Assembly (NCBI GenBank): GCA_017964745.1 | Contig: JAGCRJ010000041.1 | Location: 1-8,204 of the forward strand | DNA: 8,204 nt | Direction of reading: 5' to 3' | DNA from: Lachnospiraceae bacterium | GTDB lineage: Bacteria; Bacillota; Clostridia; Lachnospirales; Lachnospiraceae | In this document: one piece after another, positions 1 to 6,290 of the stretch | How the letters are laid out: each line of letters opens with the position of its first letter | Position numbering within the stretch: the first letter of the stretch is position 1 | The notes under the pieces: model-generated | The model's database searches: none | Seen by the model: only the letters and a program-made list of their open reading frames with translations | Told to the model about the DNA's origin: nothing | Program-made: the position numbers and the translations under genes

Positions 1-126
1 ATTCCCTATATCGAAAAGAAAAAGCTCTCCGCATGGAATCACAACAAGGCAATACAGAAATCCATAGAGAGCAACAGGGTCACTCCCGAGCACAAGGAAT
101 ACCTGAGGTCACTCAAGGTTAAATGA
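1..126 (+). CDS. C-terminal end of an upstream protein (partial)
   Basis: The window opens inside a reading frame in phase with base 1 that runs 41 codons and stops at TGA 124-126. The visible tail is lysine-rich and hydrophilic (it starts IPYIEKKKLS and ends YLRSLKVK), with no recognisable domain motif. Only 3 nt separate its stop from the next start at 130, so the two genes are almost certainly co-transcribed. In Clostridia, proteins like the next one often follow, or are fused to, a BcrAD/BadFG-type activase with a DUF2229 domain. This fragment may be the end of such a protein, but nothing in its 41 residues proves that. Confidence 0.7.
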   Translation: MPYIEKKKLSAWNHNKAIQKSIESNRVTPEHKEYLRSLKVK

Positions 127-129
127 TCC

Positions 130-1326
130 ATGTATAAGATATTGAGCGACAAAGAGGAAAATACCATTCTGCTGCCCGCGACGCTGGACAGCCATTTTCC
201 TCTGCTTAAATATATGTTCTGGAGTAAGGGCTTCAGATGCGTACTGCTTGATGAAGGGGAGGAATTTACTATCAGGCAGGAGGGGATGAAGTATACCAAC
301 CACGATATCTGCTATCCATTCATCCTGATAGCGGGGCAGGTGATCATGGCCCTCAAATCGGGAAAGTATGATCTGAAGAAGACATTTATCCTGATACCTA
401 CTGCCGGTGATGCCTGCAGGGGGGCTTGTTATATGGGGCTTATGACCAGAGCTCTGAAAAGATCGGGTTTTGAAGATGTCCGTGTCATGACCATCAATGT
501 GCGTCACGTTCGTGACGATATATCCCTTAAGATAAATCTCGATACCGCGATACGAGGACTGTTCGGGCTGTTCTATGGCGATATCCTTATGATGCTCGCT
601 AATCAGGTAAGACCCTATGAGGTAAACAAGGGCGAGACCAAAGCACTGTACGATCACTGGATAGAAGTGCTTTCCGAAGATCTCAGGCTCGGTAAAAACC
701 TTACACTCGGAAAAATGAAAAAGAACTTCGCGAAGATTGCGGAATCCTTCGCGGCGGTCGAAAAGGACGGAAAAAAACGGCAGGTTATCGGAGTGGTAGG
801 TGAATTCTACGTTAAGTACTGTGCACTCGGAAACTGGAATCTGATCGATTATCTTGAAGATAATAAATGTGAGGCATATGTTAATGCTCTATCATATTAC
901 ATGCTGTATTATATCGATTCCCATAAGCCCAAAAAGATGAATTTAGAGAGACTCGGCTTTGAATTTGTAAAAAAGCTGATGATAAGTATCCAGGATTCTA
1001 TGAGAGATACAATAACTAGGTACGGCTTCAAGGCTCTCAGCTCATACAATAAGCTCGATGAGAATTCCAGGGAGATAGTATCCCACAATTTTGAGATAGG
1101 CGACGGATGGCTTATGGGTGCCGAACTCATCGATTGCATTGAAAATGATATAAAGAAAGTAGTCTGTATCGCCCCCTTCGGATGTATGCCCAATGTATGC
1201 GAGGGAAGGGGATTGTATCCATATCTTAAGAGACAATATCCGGGATCATCGATTTCCGTACTGGAGCCCGATATGAGCGGATCGAAGATGAATTATTTCA
1301 ACAGGGTCAGGATGCTGATCGATTAA
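130..1326 (+). CDS. 2-hydroxyacyl-CoA dehydratase-like (HgdB/BcrC superfamily) protein
   Basis: A 398-aa soluble protein resembling the stand-alone 2-hydroxyglutaryl-CoA dehydratase D-component-like proteins (COG3581 type) of Clostridia. Diagnostic cysteine motifs are visible: NHDICYPF (Cys61), GDACRGACY (Cys96, Cys100) and APFGCMPNVCEGRG (Cys352, Cys357). These are the positions expected to hold an iron-sulfur cluster in this superfamily. True dehydratases use two such subunits plus an ATP-dependent activase. This one has no obvious fermentative partner in view, so it belongs with the homologues of unknown substrate. The ATG at 130 is the first start after the previous stop, and AAGG at 115-118 is a modest ribosome binding site inside the upstream gene, which suggests translational coupling. 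The gene ends just before a strong terminator, so it is the last gene of its operon. Family placement is fairly secure; the reaction is not known. Confidence 0.82.
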   Translation: MYKILSDKEENTILLPATLDSHFPLLKYMFWSKGFRCVLLDEGEEFTIRQEGMKYTNHDICYPFILIAGQVIMALKSGKYDLKKTFILIPTAGDACRGACYMGLMTRALKRSGFEDVRVMTINVRHVRDDISLKINLDTAIRGLFGLFYGDILMMLANQVRPYEVNKGETKALYDHWIEVLSEDLRLGKNLTLGKMKKNFAKIAESFAAVEKDGKKRQVIGVVGEFYVKYCALGNWNLIDYLEDNKCEAYVNALSYYMLYYIDSHKPKKMNLERLGFEFVKKLMISIQDSMRDTITRYGFKALSSYNKLDENSREIVSHNFEIGDGWLMGAELIDCIENDIKKVVCIAPFGCMPNVCEGRGLYPYLKRQYPGSSISVLEPDMSGSKMNYFNRVRMLID

Positions 1327-1356
1327 AAAAGGGAAGCCTTCCGGCTTCCCTTCTTC
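1327..1356. terminator. Bidirectional Rho-independent terminator between convergent genes
   Basis: Perfect 8-bp stem gggaagcc (1331-1338) and ggcttccc (1343-1350) with a TTCC loop. It is extended by A·T pairs and flanked by an A-run on the left (1325-1330) and TTCTT on the right. Read on the + strand it ends the dehydratase-like gene. Read on the - strand the A-run becomes a clean T-tract, ending the DUF4097 operon whose stop lies 20 bp away. Confidence 0.9.
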
Positions 1357-1369
1357 ATTATATATATTA

Positions 1370-2131
1370 TCAGTGCACCTCTACATTACCGAGGTCTGCA
1401 TCTGTCTTAACGTTTCCTATGTTACCGGAAAGGTAGATGTTTCCGAGGCTTGTATTACATGTTCCTCCGTTGATGGTGCAGTTTCTCGCTTCGAAGTTAC
1501 CTGCATCAACATCAGCCTCGATGGTTTCTATCTCACAGTCGGAGAAATCTGCGTTGCCCGCATCAAGATCGAGTACGAAAAGGTCGGCGGTGCAGTTTCT
1601 TGCTTCAACATTGCCTGCATCACAGTCTATCTCGATCTTTCCGGCTTCTATTCCGTCGATATCCAGATCTCCTGCATCCATATCAATGGTGACCGTATCA
1701 GCCTTGATATCACTAATATCGAGGCTTCCCGCATTTATGTTTACATGCAGCTTTTCAAGCTCGGTTCCCGCAGGAACAGTAATACGGATAAAAAGATCGT
1801 CGGTCACGTTCATGGGGATGGTGGCATTGTTTCTTCCGCTCTTTACGGTAAGTGTTCCGTCCTTAAAGCTTACGGTGGGCTCGAGTGCGTCGGGCATTGC
1901 ATATTCTACGGAGAATTCCGATCCGTATACGATGCTGGCTTCGGTGAAGGAAGCGTCAATGTTAATCTCGGAAGGAGTTCCTTCGAGCTCCTTGCAGTTT
2001 TCAACAAGCTTGTAGCTTCCGCTGAAGTTAAATACCAGGCTCCTGAATCCTCTGAAGATCAGGGCGAAGAATATTACAAGTACGGTTACAATGGAAAGTA
2101 TTGTTATTATTATTTTGGATGCTGTAGTCAT
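1370..2131 (-). CDS. Membrane-anchored DUF4097-like beta-repeat protein
   Basis: A 253-aa protein with one N-terminal hydrophobic helix (about residues 7-27, ending before Arg27/Arg30) that probably anchors it with the rest outside the cell. Residues 50-130 are beta-rich. From residue 134 on there is an exact 19-residue repeat that begins with A-G (or L-G) at 134, 153, 172, 191, 210 and 229, with a last 18-residue step to 247. Each unit has the pattern D-A-G-N/D followed by two short alternating strands, as in the right-handed beta-helix/adhesin-like DUF4097 proteins. Cysteines recur in the repeats (170, 180, 199, 218, 225). AAGGAG at 2138-2143 lies 6 nt before the ATG, and the gap to the upstream HAAS gene is 13 bp. 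It is the last gene of the PadR operon. Its molecular role is unknown; a scaffold or envelope-stress function is inferred from similar clusters. Confidence 0.8.
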   Translation of the reverse strand: MTTASKIIITILSIVTVLVIFFALIFRGFRSLVFNFSGSYKLVENCKELEGTPSEINIDASFTEASIVYGSEFSVEYAMPDALEPTVSFKDGTLTVKSGRNNATIPMNVTDDLFIRITVPAGTELEKLHVNINAGSLDISDIKADTVTIDMDAGDLDIDGIEAGKIEIDCDAGNVEARNCTADLFVLDLDAGNADFSDCEIETIEADVDAGNFEARNCTINGGTCNTSLGNIYLSGNIGNVKTDADLGNVEVH

Positions 2132-2144
2132 GATGATCTCCTTA

Positions 2145-3113
2145 TCATAATTCGTCTGCGCGGCAATTGATCACTACCGCTCTGTGTAAGATTCCCGCTA
2201 CCAGCCAGATGATCCAGGTAAGATCCCATCTGAAGGTTACGAAGCTGAGAATCAGGTATGCGCATGTGACAACGGGCCAGTAGACTTCAACTATCGTCTG
2301 TGCTGTCTTGCTCTTGTATCTAACGGGCTTTAATGACTGATTGACATATGTTCCGCTTATGGTGTTTACGTCATTGAGCTGAAGAAGAAGCTCAAATCCG
2401 CTGAGGATCTTTGTTGAGTAAACTATCAGGAGTACACCGATTCCTATGAACAGGAACATGAGCGCCGGTGCGATGAATGAGGATCCTCTGAGAAGAAAAA
2501 TGTTGGGTACCCAGCAGATGATGAAGAGGATGACTCCGAGTGTAACGCAGAGTGCTCTTACCGGTTCAAAGCTGCGGAGTTTTTCTTTTACATATTCGGC
2601 AGTTGCCATATCGACCCTGCAGAGTTCCGTTTTAAAGTATTTGTAAGCGGAATCGACGTAGCTGCTGTAAACAATGAATCCGACGCCGAGTGCGATGCAT
2701 CCGAACATCATGAGAACCGAAATTCCTTCAAAATACACTCCGAAAAGTATGGGGCAGGTTACGGAGATGATGCATAAGAAAACTCCGACTGCAAGAAACA
2801 GAGCTTTCTTTCTTCTGTTTTCGATGAAACTCTTTGCCTCATCCATTCCGATATTCCTGCGGGGAACTTCGCTTTCCTTGGTGCGGGTTTCTTCGACTTC
2901 CTTTGCGAGACCTAAGTCTTCGGCAAGCTCGTCGAGATTTCCGAACTCCGATATAACGGTTCCGACTGCGGTGTTTTCACTCTGTCCGCTCTCAATGAGC
3001 TCGTTATATTTATCTTCCATCATCTGGAGCAGTTCGGCCTTTGCCTTCCTTACCTCTACGGTATTGGGCATTGATGCAAACATTGCCTCGAGATAATTCT
3101 TTATTGTTTCCAT
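2145..3113 (-). CDS. HAAS-domain six-helix membrane protein
   Basis: 322 aa from the preferred start. Residues 1-70 form a helical, charged domain with the pattern of HAAS / permease-prefix domains (YLEAMFASMP, then EVRKAKAELLQMMEDKYNEL and a second helix with EFGNLDELAEDLGL). These domains typically follow a PadR regulator. About six transmembrane helices follow, near 104-124, 130-150, 186-204, 212-232, 278-296 and 298-314, with cytosolic or loop segments between them. The ATG at 3113 is chosen because AAGGAG (3120-3125) sits exactly 6 nt upstream. An in-frame ATG at 3146 would add 11 residues, but it lies within the padR coding region and lacks a site of its own. The gene starts 10 bp after the padR stop, and the ribosome binding site overlaps that stop. 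It probably transduces or senses a membrane signal together with PadR and the DUF4097 protein; no catalytic motif is visible. Confidence 0.82.
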   Translation of the reverse strand: METIKNYLEAMFASMPNTVEVRKAKAELLQMMEDKYNELIESGQSENTAVGTVISEFGNLDELAEDLGLAKEVEETRTKESEVPRRNIGMDEAKSFIENRRKKALFLAVGVFLCIISVTCPILFGVYFEGISVLMMFGCIALGVGFIVYSSYVDSAYKYFKTELCRVDMATAEYVKEKLRSFEPVRALCVTLGVILFIICWVPNIFLLRGSSFIAPALMFLFIGIGVLLIVYSTKILSGFELLLQLNDVNTISGTYVNQSLKPVRYKSKTAQTIVEVYWPVVTCAYLILSFVTFRWDLTWIIWLVAGILHRAVVINCRADEL

Positions 3114-3123
3114 ATTTTTCTCC

Positions 3124-3462
3124 TTAATGCCTGATGAACTTGGCAACGACTTCCTGGGTTATATCCCATTCTTCGCATTTAGCTCTGTAGAATTGCATTC
3201 CTAAATCTGTAATGCGGTAGTAGGTTCTCTTTTTGCCGTTTCCGCTTCCGTCCTGATCTGCGGTGAATGATTCGATGAATCCGTTCTTTTCCATTCTCGT
3301 GAAAGCCGAGTAGAGCGTTGTTTCCTTGATGATGTATTTCTCATCCGTGATACTCTTGATCTGCTTTGAGATCTCGTAGCCGTATGAGGGCCCGTTCAGG
3401 AGTATGAAAAGGATCATCGTGTCGTTATAGCCGCGGATCACATCTGAGCTGATCTCAACCAT
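3124..3462 (-). CDS. PadR-family transcriptional regulator
   Basis: A 112-aa winged-helix repressor, the usual length for the short PadR subfamily with one C-terminal dimerisation helix. Visible hallmarks are the first helix followed by LLNGPSYGYEISKQI (about 21-35), the recognition helix region IKETTLYSAFTRMEKNGFI (45-63) and the wing KKRTYYRITDLG (77-88). The C-terminal helix (about 89-111) would pack in the dimer. The start at 3462 is supported by GGAGG (3469-3473) with a 6-nt spacer. It is first in an operon with the HAAS and DUF4097 genes. Palindromic repeats in and below its promoter suggest that it represses its own operon and is relieved by an unknown ligand. Confidence 0.93.
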   Translation of the reverse strand: MVEISSDVIRGYNDTMILFILLNGPSYGYEISKQIKSITDEKYIIKETTLYSAFTRMEKNGFIESFTADQDGSGNGKKRTYYRITDLGMQFYRAKCEEWDITQEVVAKFIRH

Positions 3463-3600
3463 ATGTGTCCTCCGTTTTTCTTTCCGTCCCGTCCTTGCGC
3501 TTCGGACCGGGAACCGGTTTTTTGGGTATACCGTGTTGCTTTTTGTACTGTATCAGTCGTACTATGTCTGCCGTACTACGACAGTCGTACTATGTCTGAT
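3463..3600 (-). other. 5' leader of the padR operon
   Basis: About 138 nt between the predicted transcription start (near 3600, 7 nt past the -10 box) and the padR ATG. Its first part carries operator copies 2 and 3. Its last part can form an imperfect hairpin, cccgtcc (3488-3494) with ggaccggg (3504-3511), one base bulged, 15 nt ahead of the Shine-Dalgarno sequence. Two 8-bp palindromes (AACCGGTT 3512-3519, GGTATACC 3525-3532) also lie here. No riboswitch class or leader peptide is recognised. Confidence 0.45.
3545..3598. repeat. Operators O2 and O3: tandem copies in the leader
   Basis: Two 26-nt direct repeats, 3545-3570 and 3573-3598, share 22 of 26 bases at a 28-bp period. Both are related to the O1 region at 3610-3635 (21 of 26 against O2). 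O2 keeps a 19-bp dyad (3574-3592, centred on 3583) with one mismatched pair. In O3 (centred on 3555) one half-site, AGTCGTACTATGTCTG, is intact and the other has decayed. Centre spacings are 37 bp (O1-O2) and 28 bp (O2-O3). Confidence 0.7.
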
Positions 3601-3606
3601 GTGGTA

Positions 3607-3635
3607 AATATACTACGACAGTCGTAGGATGTCAA
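3607..3635 (-). promoter_or_regulatory. Sigma-A promoter of the padR operon with operator in the spacer
   Basis: On the - strand the -35 box is a perfect TTGACA (3635-3630), followed by exactly 17 bp and the -10 box TATATT (3612-3607, one mismatch to TATAAT). The A/T-rich tract at 3641-3659 just upstream resembles an UP element. The spacer contains the perfect palindrome described separately, so a bound repressor would block RNA polymerase directly. The expected start is near 3600. Confidence 0.82.
3613..3627. promoter_or_regulatory. Operator O1: perfect 15-bp palindrome
   Basis: CTACGAC-N-GTCGTAG, 7+1+7 bp centred on 3620, lies entirely between the -35 and -10 boxes of the padR promoter. 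The position, the symmetry and the two related copies downstream make it the best candidate for the PadR binding site. That PadR is the ligand of this site is inference: BlaI/MecI-type repressors also bind operators with TAC/GTA half-sites, but no such gene is visible here. Confidence 0.72.
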
Positions 3636-3686
3636 CACCGATTTCAAAAAAATCTTTAAAAACCCGTAAAACGGCTGAAAAAGGGC

Positions 3687-3720
3687 AAAAAAAAGGACCC
3701 GCCTTTATCAGACGGGTCCT
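3687..3720 (-). terminator. Rho-independent terminator of the channel/ligase operon
   Basis: On the - strand the 8-bp stem AGGACCCG (3720-3713) pairs with CGGGTCCT (3701-3694) around an 11-nt loop that can add two more pairs, then runs into eight T (3694-3687). It lies about 60 nt after the stop of the fusion gene. The bases between (3721-3781) show only a small hairpin (tccgg-aag-ccgga, 3743-3755) without a T-tract. It separates this operon from the padR promoter, which points the same way. Confidence 0.92.
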
Positions 3721-3781
3721 GTTGAAAGTATGTCATTTATGTTCCGGAAGCCGGACTTACGCCGTCCACGGATCCTCGATG

Positions 3782-6262
3782 TCAGTTTGACTTGCCGACC
3801 AGGCTGATCTCCATGATCTTGTCACACAGATCTCCGAAGCTTCTTCCCGCCGCTTTGGCCGAAATGACGAGGTCCGAATCGGGATAGAGCTGCGGCAGTG
3901 AGTCGCACTCGAGGCAGACGAAGGATTGTCCGTCCTGTCCCACAATGAAGTCGAATTTCGCATATGCGTTTACGCCGAGAGCAAATGCGGCATCCTCTGC
4001 CGATTTTTGAAGTGCCTTTGCAAGCTCTTCGGGGATGTCTGCGGGACATTTGTTGGTTGTTTTTCCGGAAAGGGTAAGGCCTTTTTCCCTGTCGCTTGTC
4101 TCCATGGGGAGTTTTTCAAGGACGGGAAGTGCCTTTCCTTCGATCGTGCATACGGCAAATTCACGTCCGGGGAAGTATTCCTCGACGAGGATCTCGGTAT
4201 CCCATCTGAATGCGGCTCTTACGGCTTTCTCATATGCAGTCAGGTCTGTAGCTACGGAAATTCCTACGCCGATTCCTCCGTTATTGGGCTTTACGATAAC
4301 GGGAAGCTTAAGTCCCATTGTCTCGGGATCGGGTATGTCGGATGCCTTCTTGATGGTATATCCGCTCGGTACGGGAACACCGAGGGTCTGCATGAGCTGC
4401 TTTGCAGCAGCCTTATTGGATGATATCGCGGATGAGAAGTAATCGCATCCGGTGTAGTCGAGACCGAGAAGGTCGAATGCGGCCTGAACCTTGCCGTTCT
4501 CACCGTTAGCTCCGTGCAGTGCGACGAAGATGAGGTCGGACTGTCTGCAGATCTGGAGCACATTGGGTCCGAAGTATGCCCCCGACTGATCGGGGCGGCG
4601 TTTTCTTGTTGCCCACAGATCGGGTATCTCATCGGGGATATCGCCGGGTGAGAGCGAATATTTGAAGGGAGCTTCGAATACATTGTCGGGAAGGAGTTCT
4701 TCAGTGTCTCCGTAGCCCATGAACGCATCGAGAAGTATTACGCTGTTTCCCCTGCCCCTCAAAATGTCCGCAACGGTGACGCCGGTCTTGAGCGAAAGGT
4801 TTCTTTCGTTGGAAAGACCGCCTGCGAGAACCACGATGTTGAGATTTCCGGGAAGAACAAATTCCCTGAGATCATCCTCCGAAAGGCGTACCTCTTCGAC
4901 GACGAGATCGGATCCGTCCATGTTGAGTTCAAGAGAGTGTACCATCTGCCTTGTAAGTGAAGCGATACGGAGTATGCTGCTTACCTGGTCGGGCTTAAGA
5001 TCGACATCGTATTTCTTTTTTGCGAAGGACCGGATGCTCTTGGTGATGGGGCGGTTGACGTGAACGACAAGGAAATCGGTAACACCGAGAAGAGCGTTGA
5101 GCTTTTTGGAGGTTACAAGGTCGTCGACCATGTCGATTATCTTGAGAACACCGTCAGCCCTGAATGCGGTCATGATGCTCCTCATCGATTTGAGGAGATC
5201 GGGATTCTTGCGTGAATAGAGGATGCAGTACGCAAGAAGGTATGCGACATTGTCGGAATATTTGGGATCTCCGATCATATCGCAGAGGAATGTGATGAAT
5301 TCCGAAACATCGCAGCCGCTTGACAGTGAGAATGCCTTTTCGACCAGCATTCCGACGAGGTGGTTTGTTTCGGAGCTTTCCTTTTCACTGACGGCGGAGC
5401 GGATCATGCTGTTTATGAACTGGTCTATGATCTGCATCTCGGGACGCTGTCCGCCGGGATTGACGCGGATGTTGTATTCCCCGTTTTCGCCGAAATCGAA
5501 GAAAGTGTTGGGAGCATGCGATTCGGTGAATCCGAACTTTCCGTAATCGTAGCCGATGTAATATGTCTTTTCACCGATATCGTTCATCAGGATGTTTACA
5601 TAGTCGAAGTCGATGTTGTGGTTTTCGATTATGCCCTGACGTGCGATGATGCGCTTGCGGTAGTGATCGATGAACTTATCGGAAAAGCCCTGTCCGTCAA
5701 AGGAAACACAGCGGAAGGGAGTGTCGTTCAGGATGGTGACATACTTTGCCTTGTTACCGCCCTTGGAGTGGCCGATGACGGTGACATTGTACTTTTCGAG
5801 TTCGTACTTTTCGTAGACCTGCTTGTACCATTCGAGAGCATTGATCTGCTGGAGGGAGTCCACCTGTCCCGCACCCTCGAAATCGTCGGTCCATTCGTTC
5901 TCTGCGGTTCCCCTGAATGCGACTACGGCTTCATGCTTGCCGTTTTCTCCGGGTTCATCCGATTCGTTGATCAGGACTATGGATATTCCGCCGCCCGCAC
6001 CGAAAGCATTGTCGAGATGAGCTTCCGCGATCCTTGCATTTGTGATCGAGGTGTTCTTCTTCATTGCAAGGAAGACGTTGCGGAAATCTGTTCCGTTCAT
6101 CTGGGTAGTGTATGTGACCTCAGGATCGAGTCCGTCCATATCGGTCTTTGCCAGAAAATCGCCCACGGTCATTCCTTCTCCCTTAAGGATGGAGAAGAAT
6201 GGCGGAATGTCGGGAATATAGGTAAGATGTTCGATCAAAAGCAGTTCGTCGGTTCTGTACAT
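3782..6262 (-). CDS. Mbeg1-like alpha/beta hydrolase fused to a divergent D-Ala-D-Ala-ligase-like ATP-grasp enzyme
   Basis: An 826-aa two-domain protein without signal peptide or membrane helix, so cytosolic. Residues 1-290 form an Mbeg1/DUF2974-type lipase-like alpha/beta hydrolase: nucleophile Ser166 in VIGHSKGGNKAKY, a candidate acid in the SFDGQGF stretch (Asp189) and a candidate His249 in ESHAPNTFF. Residues 291-473 are mainly helical and unrecognised. Residues 474-820 are Ddl-like. They have the N-terminal VVLAGGLSNERNLSL (Glu486), FVALHGANGENGKVQAAFD, the ATP lysine Lys658 in VIVKPNNGG, an EEYFPGREF strand and the metal-site residues Asp771, Glu785 and Asp787. Several classical substrate-site residues are changed (see findings). 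A normal Ddl is 300-370 aa, so the fusion more than doubles it. AGGAG (6273-6277) precedes the ATG by 10 nt. It starts 28 nt after the CNBD gene and is last in the operon. It probably forms an ATP-dependent peptide-like bond; the substrates are unknown. Confidence 0.85.
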   Translation of the reverse strand: MYRTDELLLIEHLTYIPDIPPFFSILKGEGMTVGDFLAKTDMDGLDPEVTYTTQMNGTDFRNVFLAMKKNTSITNARIAEAHLDNAFGAGGGISIVLINESDEPGENGKHEAVVAFRGTAENEWTDDFEGAGQVDSLQQINALEWYKQVYEKYELEKYNVTVIGHSKGGNKAKYVTILNDTPFRCVSFDGQGFSDKFIDHYRKRIIARQGIIENHNIDFDYVNILMNDIGEKTYYIGYDYGKFGFTESHAPNTFFDFGENGEYNIRVNPGGQRPEMQIIDQFINSMIRSAVSEKESSETNHLVGMLVEKAFSLSSGCDVSEFITFLCDMIGDPKYSDNVAYLLAYCILYSRKNPDLLKSMRSIMTAFRADGVLKIIDMVDDLVTSKKLNALLGVTDFLVVHVNRPITKSIRSFAKKKYDVDLKPDQVSSILRIASLTRQMVHSLELNMDGSDLVVEEVRLSEDDLREFVLPGNLNIVVLAGGLSNERNLSLKTGVTVADILRGRGNSVILLDAFMGYGDTEELLPDNVFEAPFKYSLSPGDIPDEIPDLWATRKRRPDQSGAYFGPNVLQICRQSDLIFVALHGANGENGKVQAAFDLLGLDYTGCDYFSSAISSNKAAAKQLMQTLGVPVPSGYTIKKASDIPDPETMGLKLPVIVKPNNGGIGVGISVATDLTAYEKAVRAAFRWDTEILVEEYFPGREFAVCTIEGKALPVLEKLPMETSDREKGLTLSGKTTNKCPADIPEELAKALQKSAEDAAFALGVNAYAKFDFIVGQDGQSFVCLECDSLPQLYPDSDLVISAKAAGRSFGDLCDKIMEISLVGKSN

Positions 6263-6290
6263 AGCAAGGTAACTCCTGTAAGAATAATGA

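Noticed and set aside
1373..2170. Long + strand open frame (265 codons) opposite the DUF4097 gene
   Set aside because: It is the antisense shadow of a repetitive gene with biased codons, has no ribosome binding site, and its translation is low-complexity without a domain. The - strand frame has a ribosome binding site, a membrane anchor and operon context.
3114..3146. Earlier ATG at 3146 for the HAAS gene
   Set aside because: It would add 11 residues that overlap padR and has no suitably placed ribosome binding site. AAGGAG at 3120-3125 fits the ATG at 3113.
3512..3532. Palindromes AACCGGTT and GGTATACC as operators
   Set aside because: 8-bp palindromes are expected by chance, are unlike each other and the operator repeats, and lie far inside the leader.
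3743..3755. Hairpin tccgg-aag-ccgga after the fusion gene as a terminator
   Set aside because: The stem is only 5 bp and has no T-tract on either strand. The real terminator is at 3687-3720.
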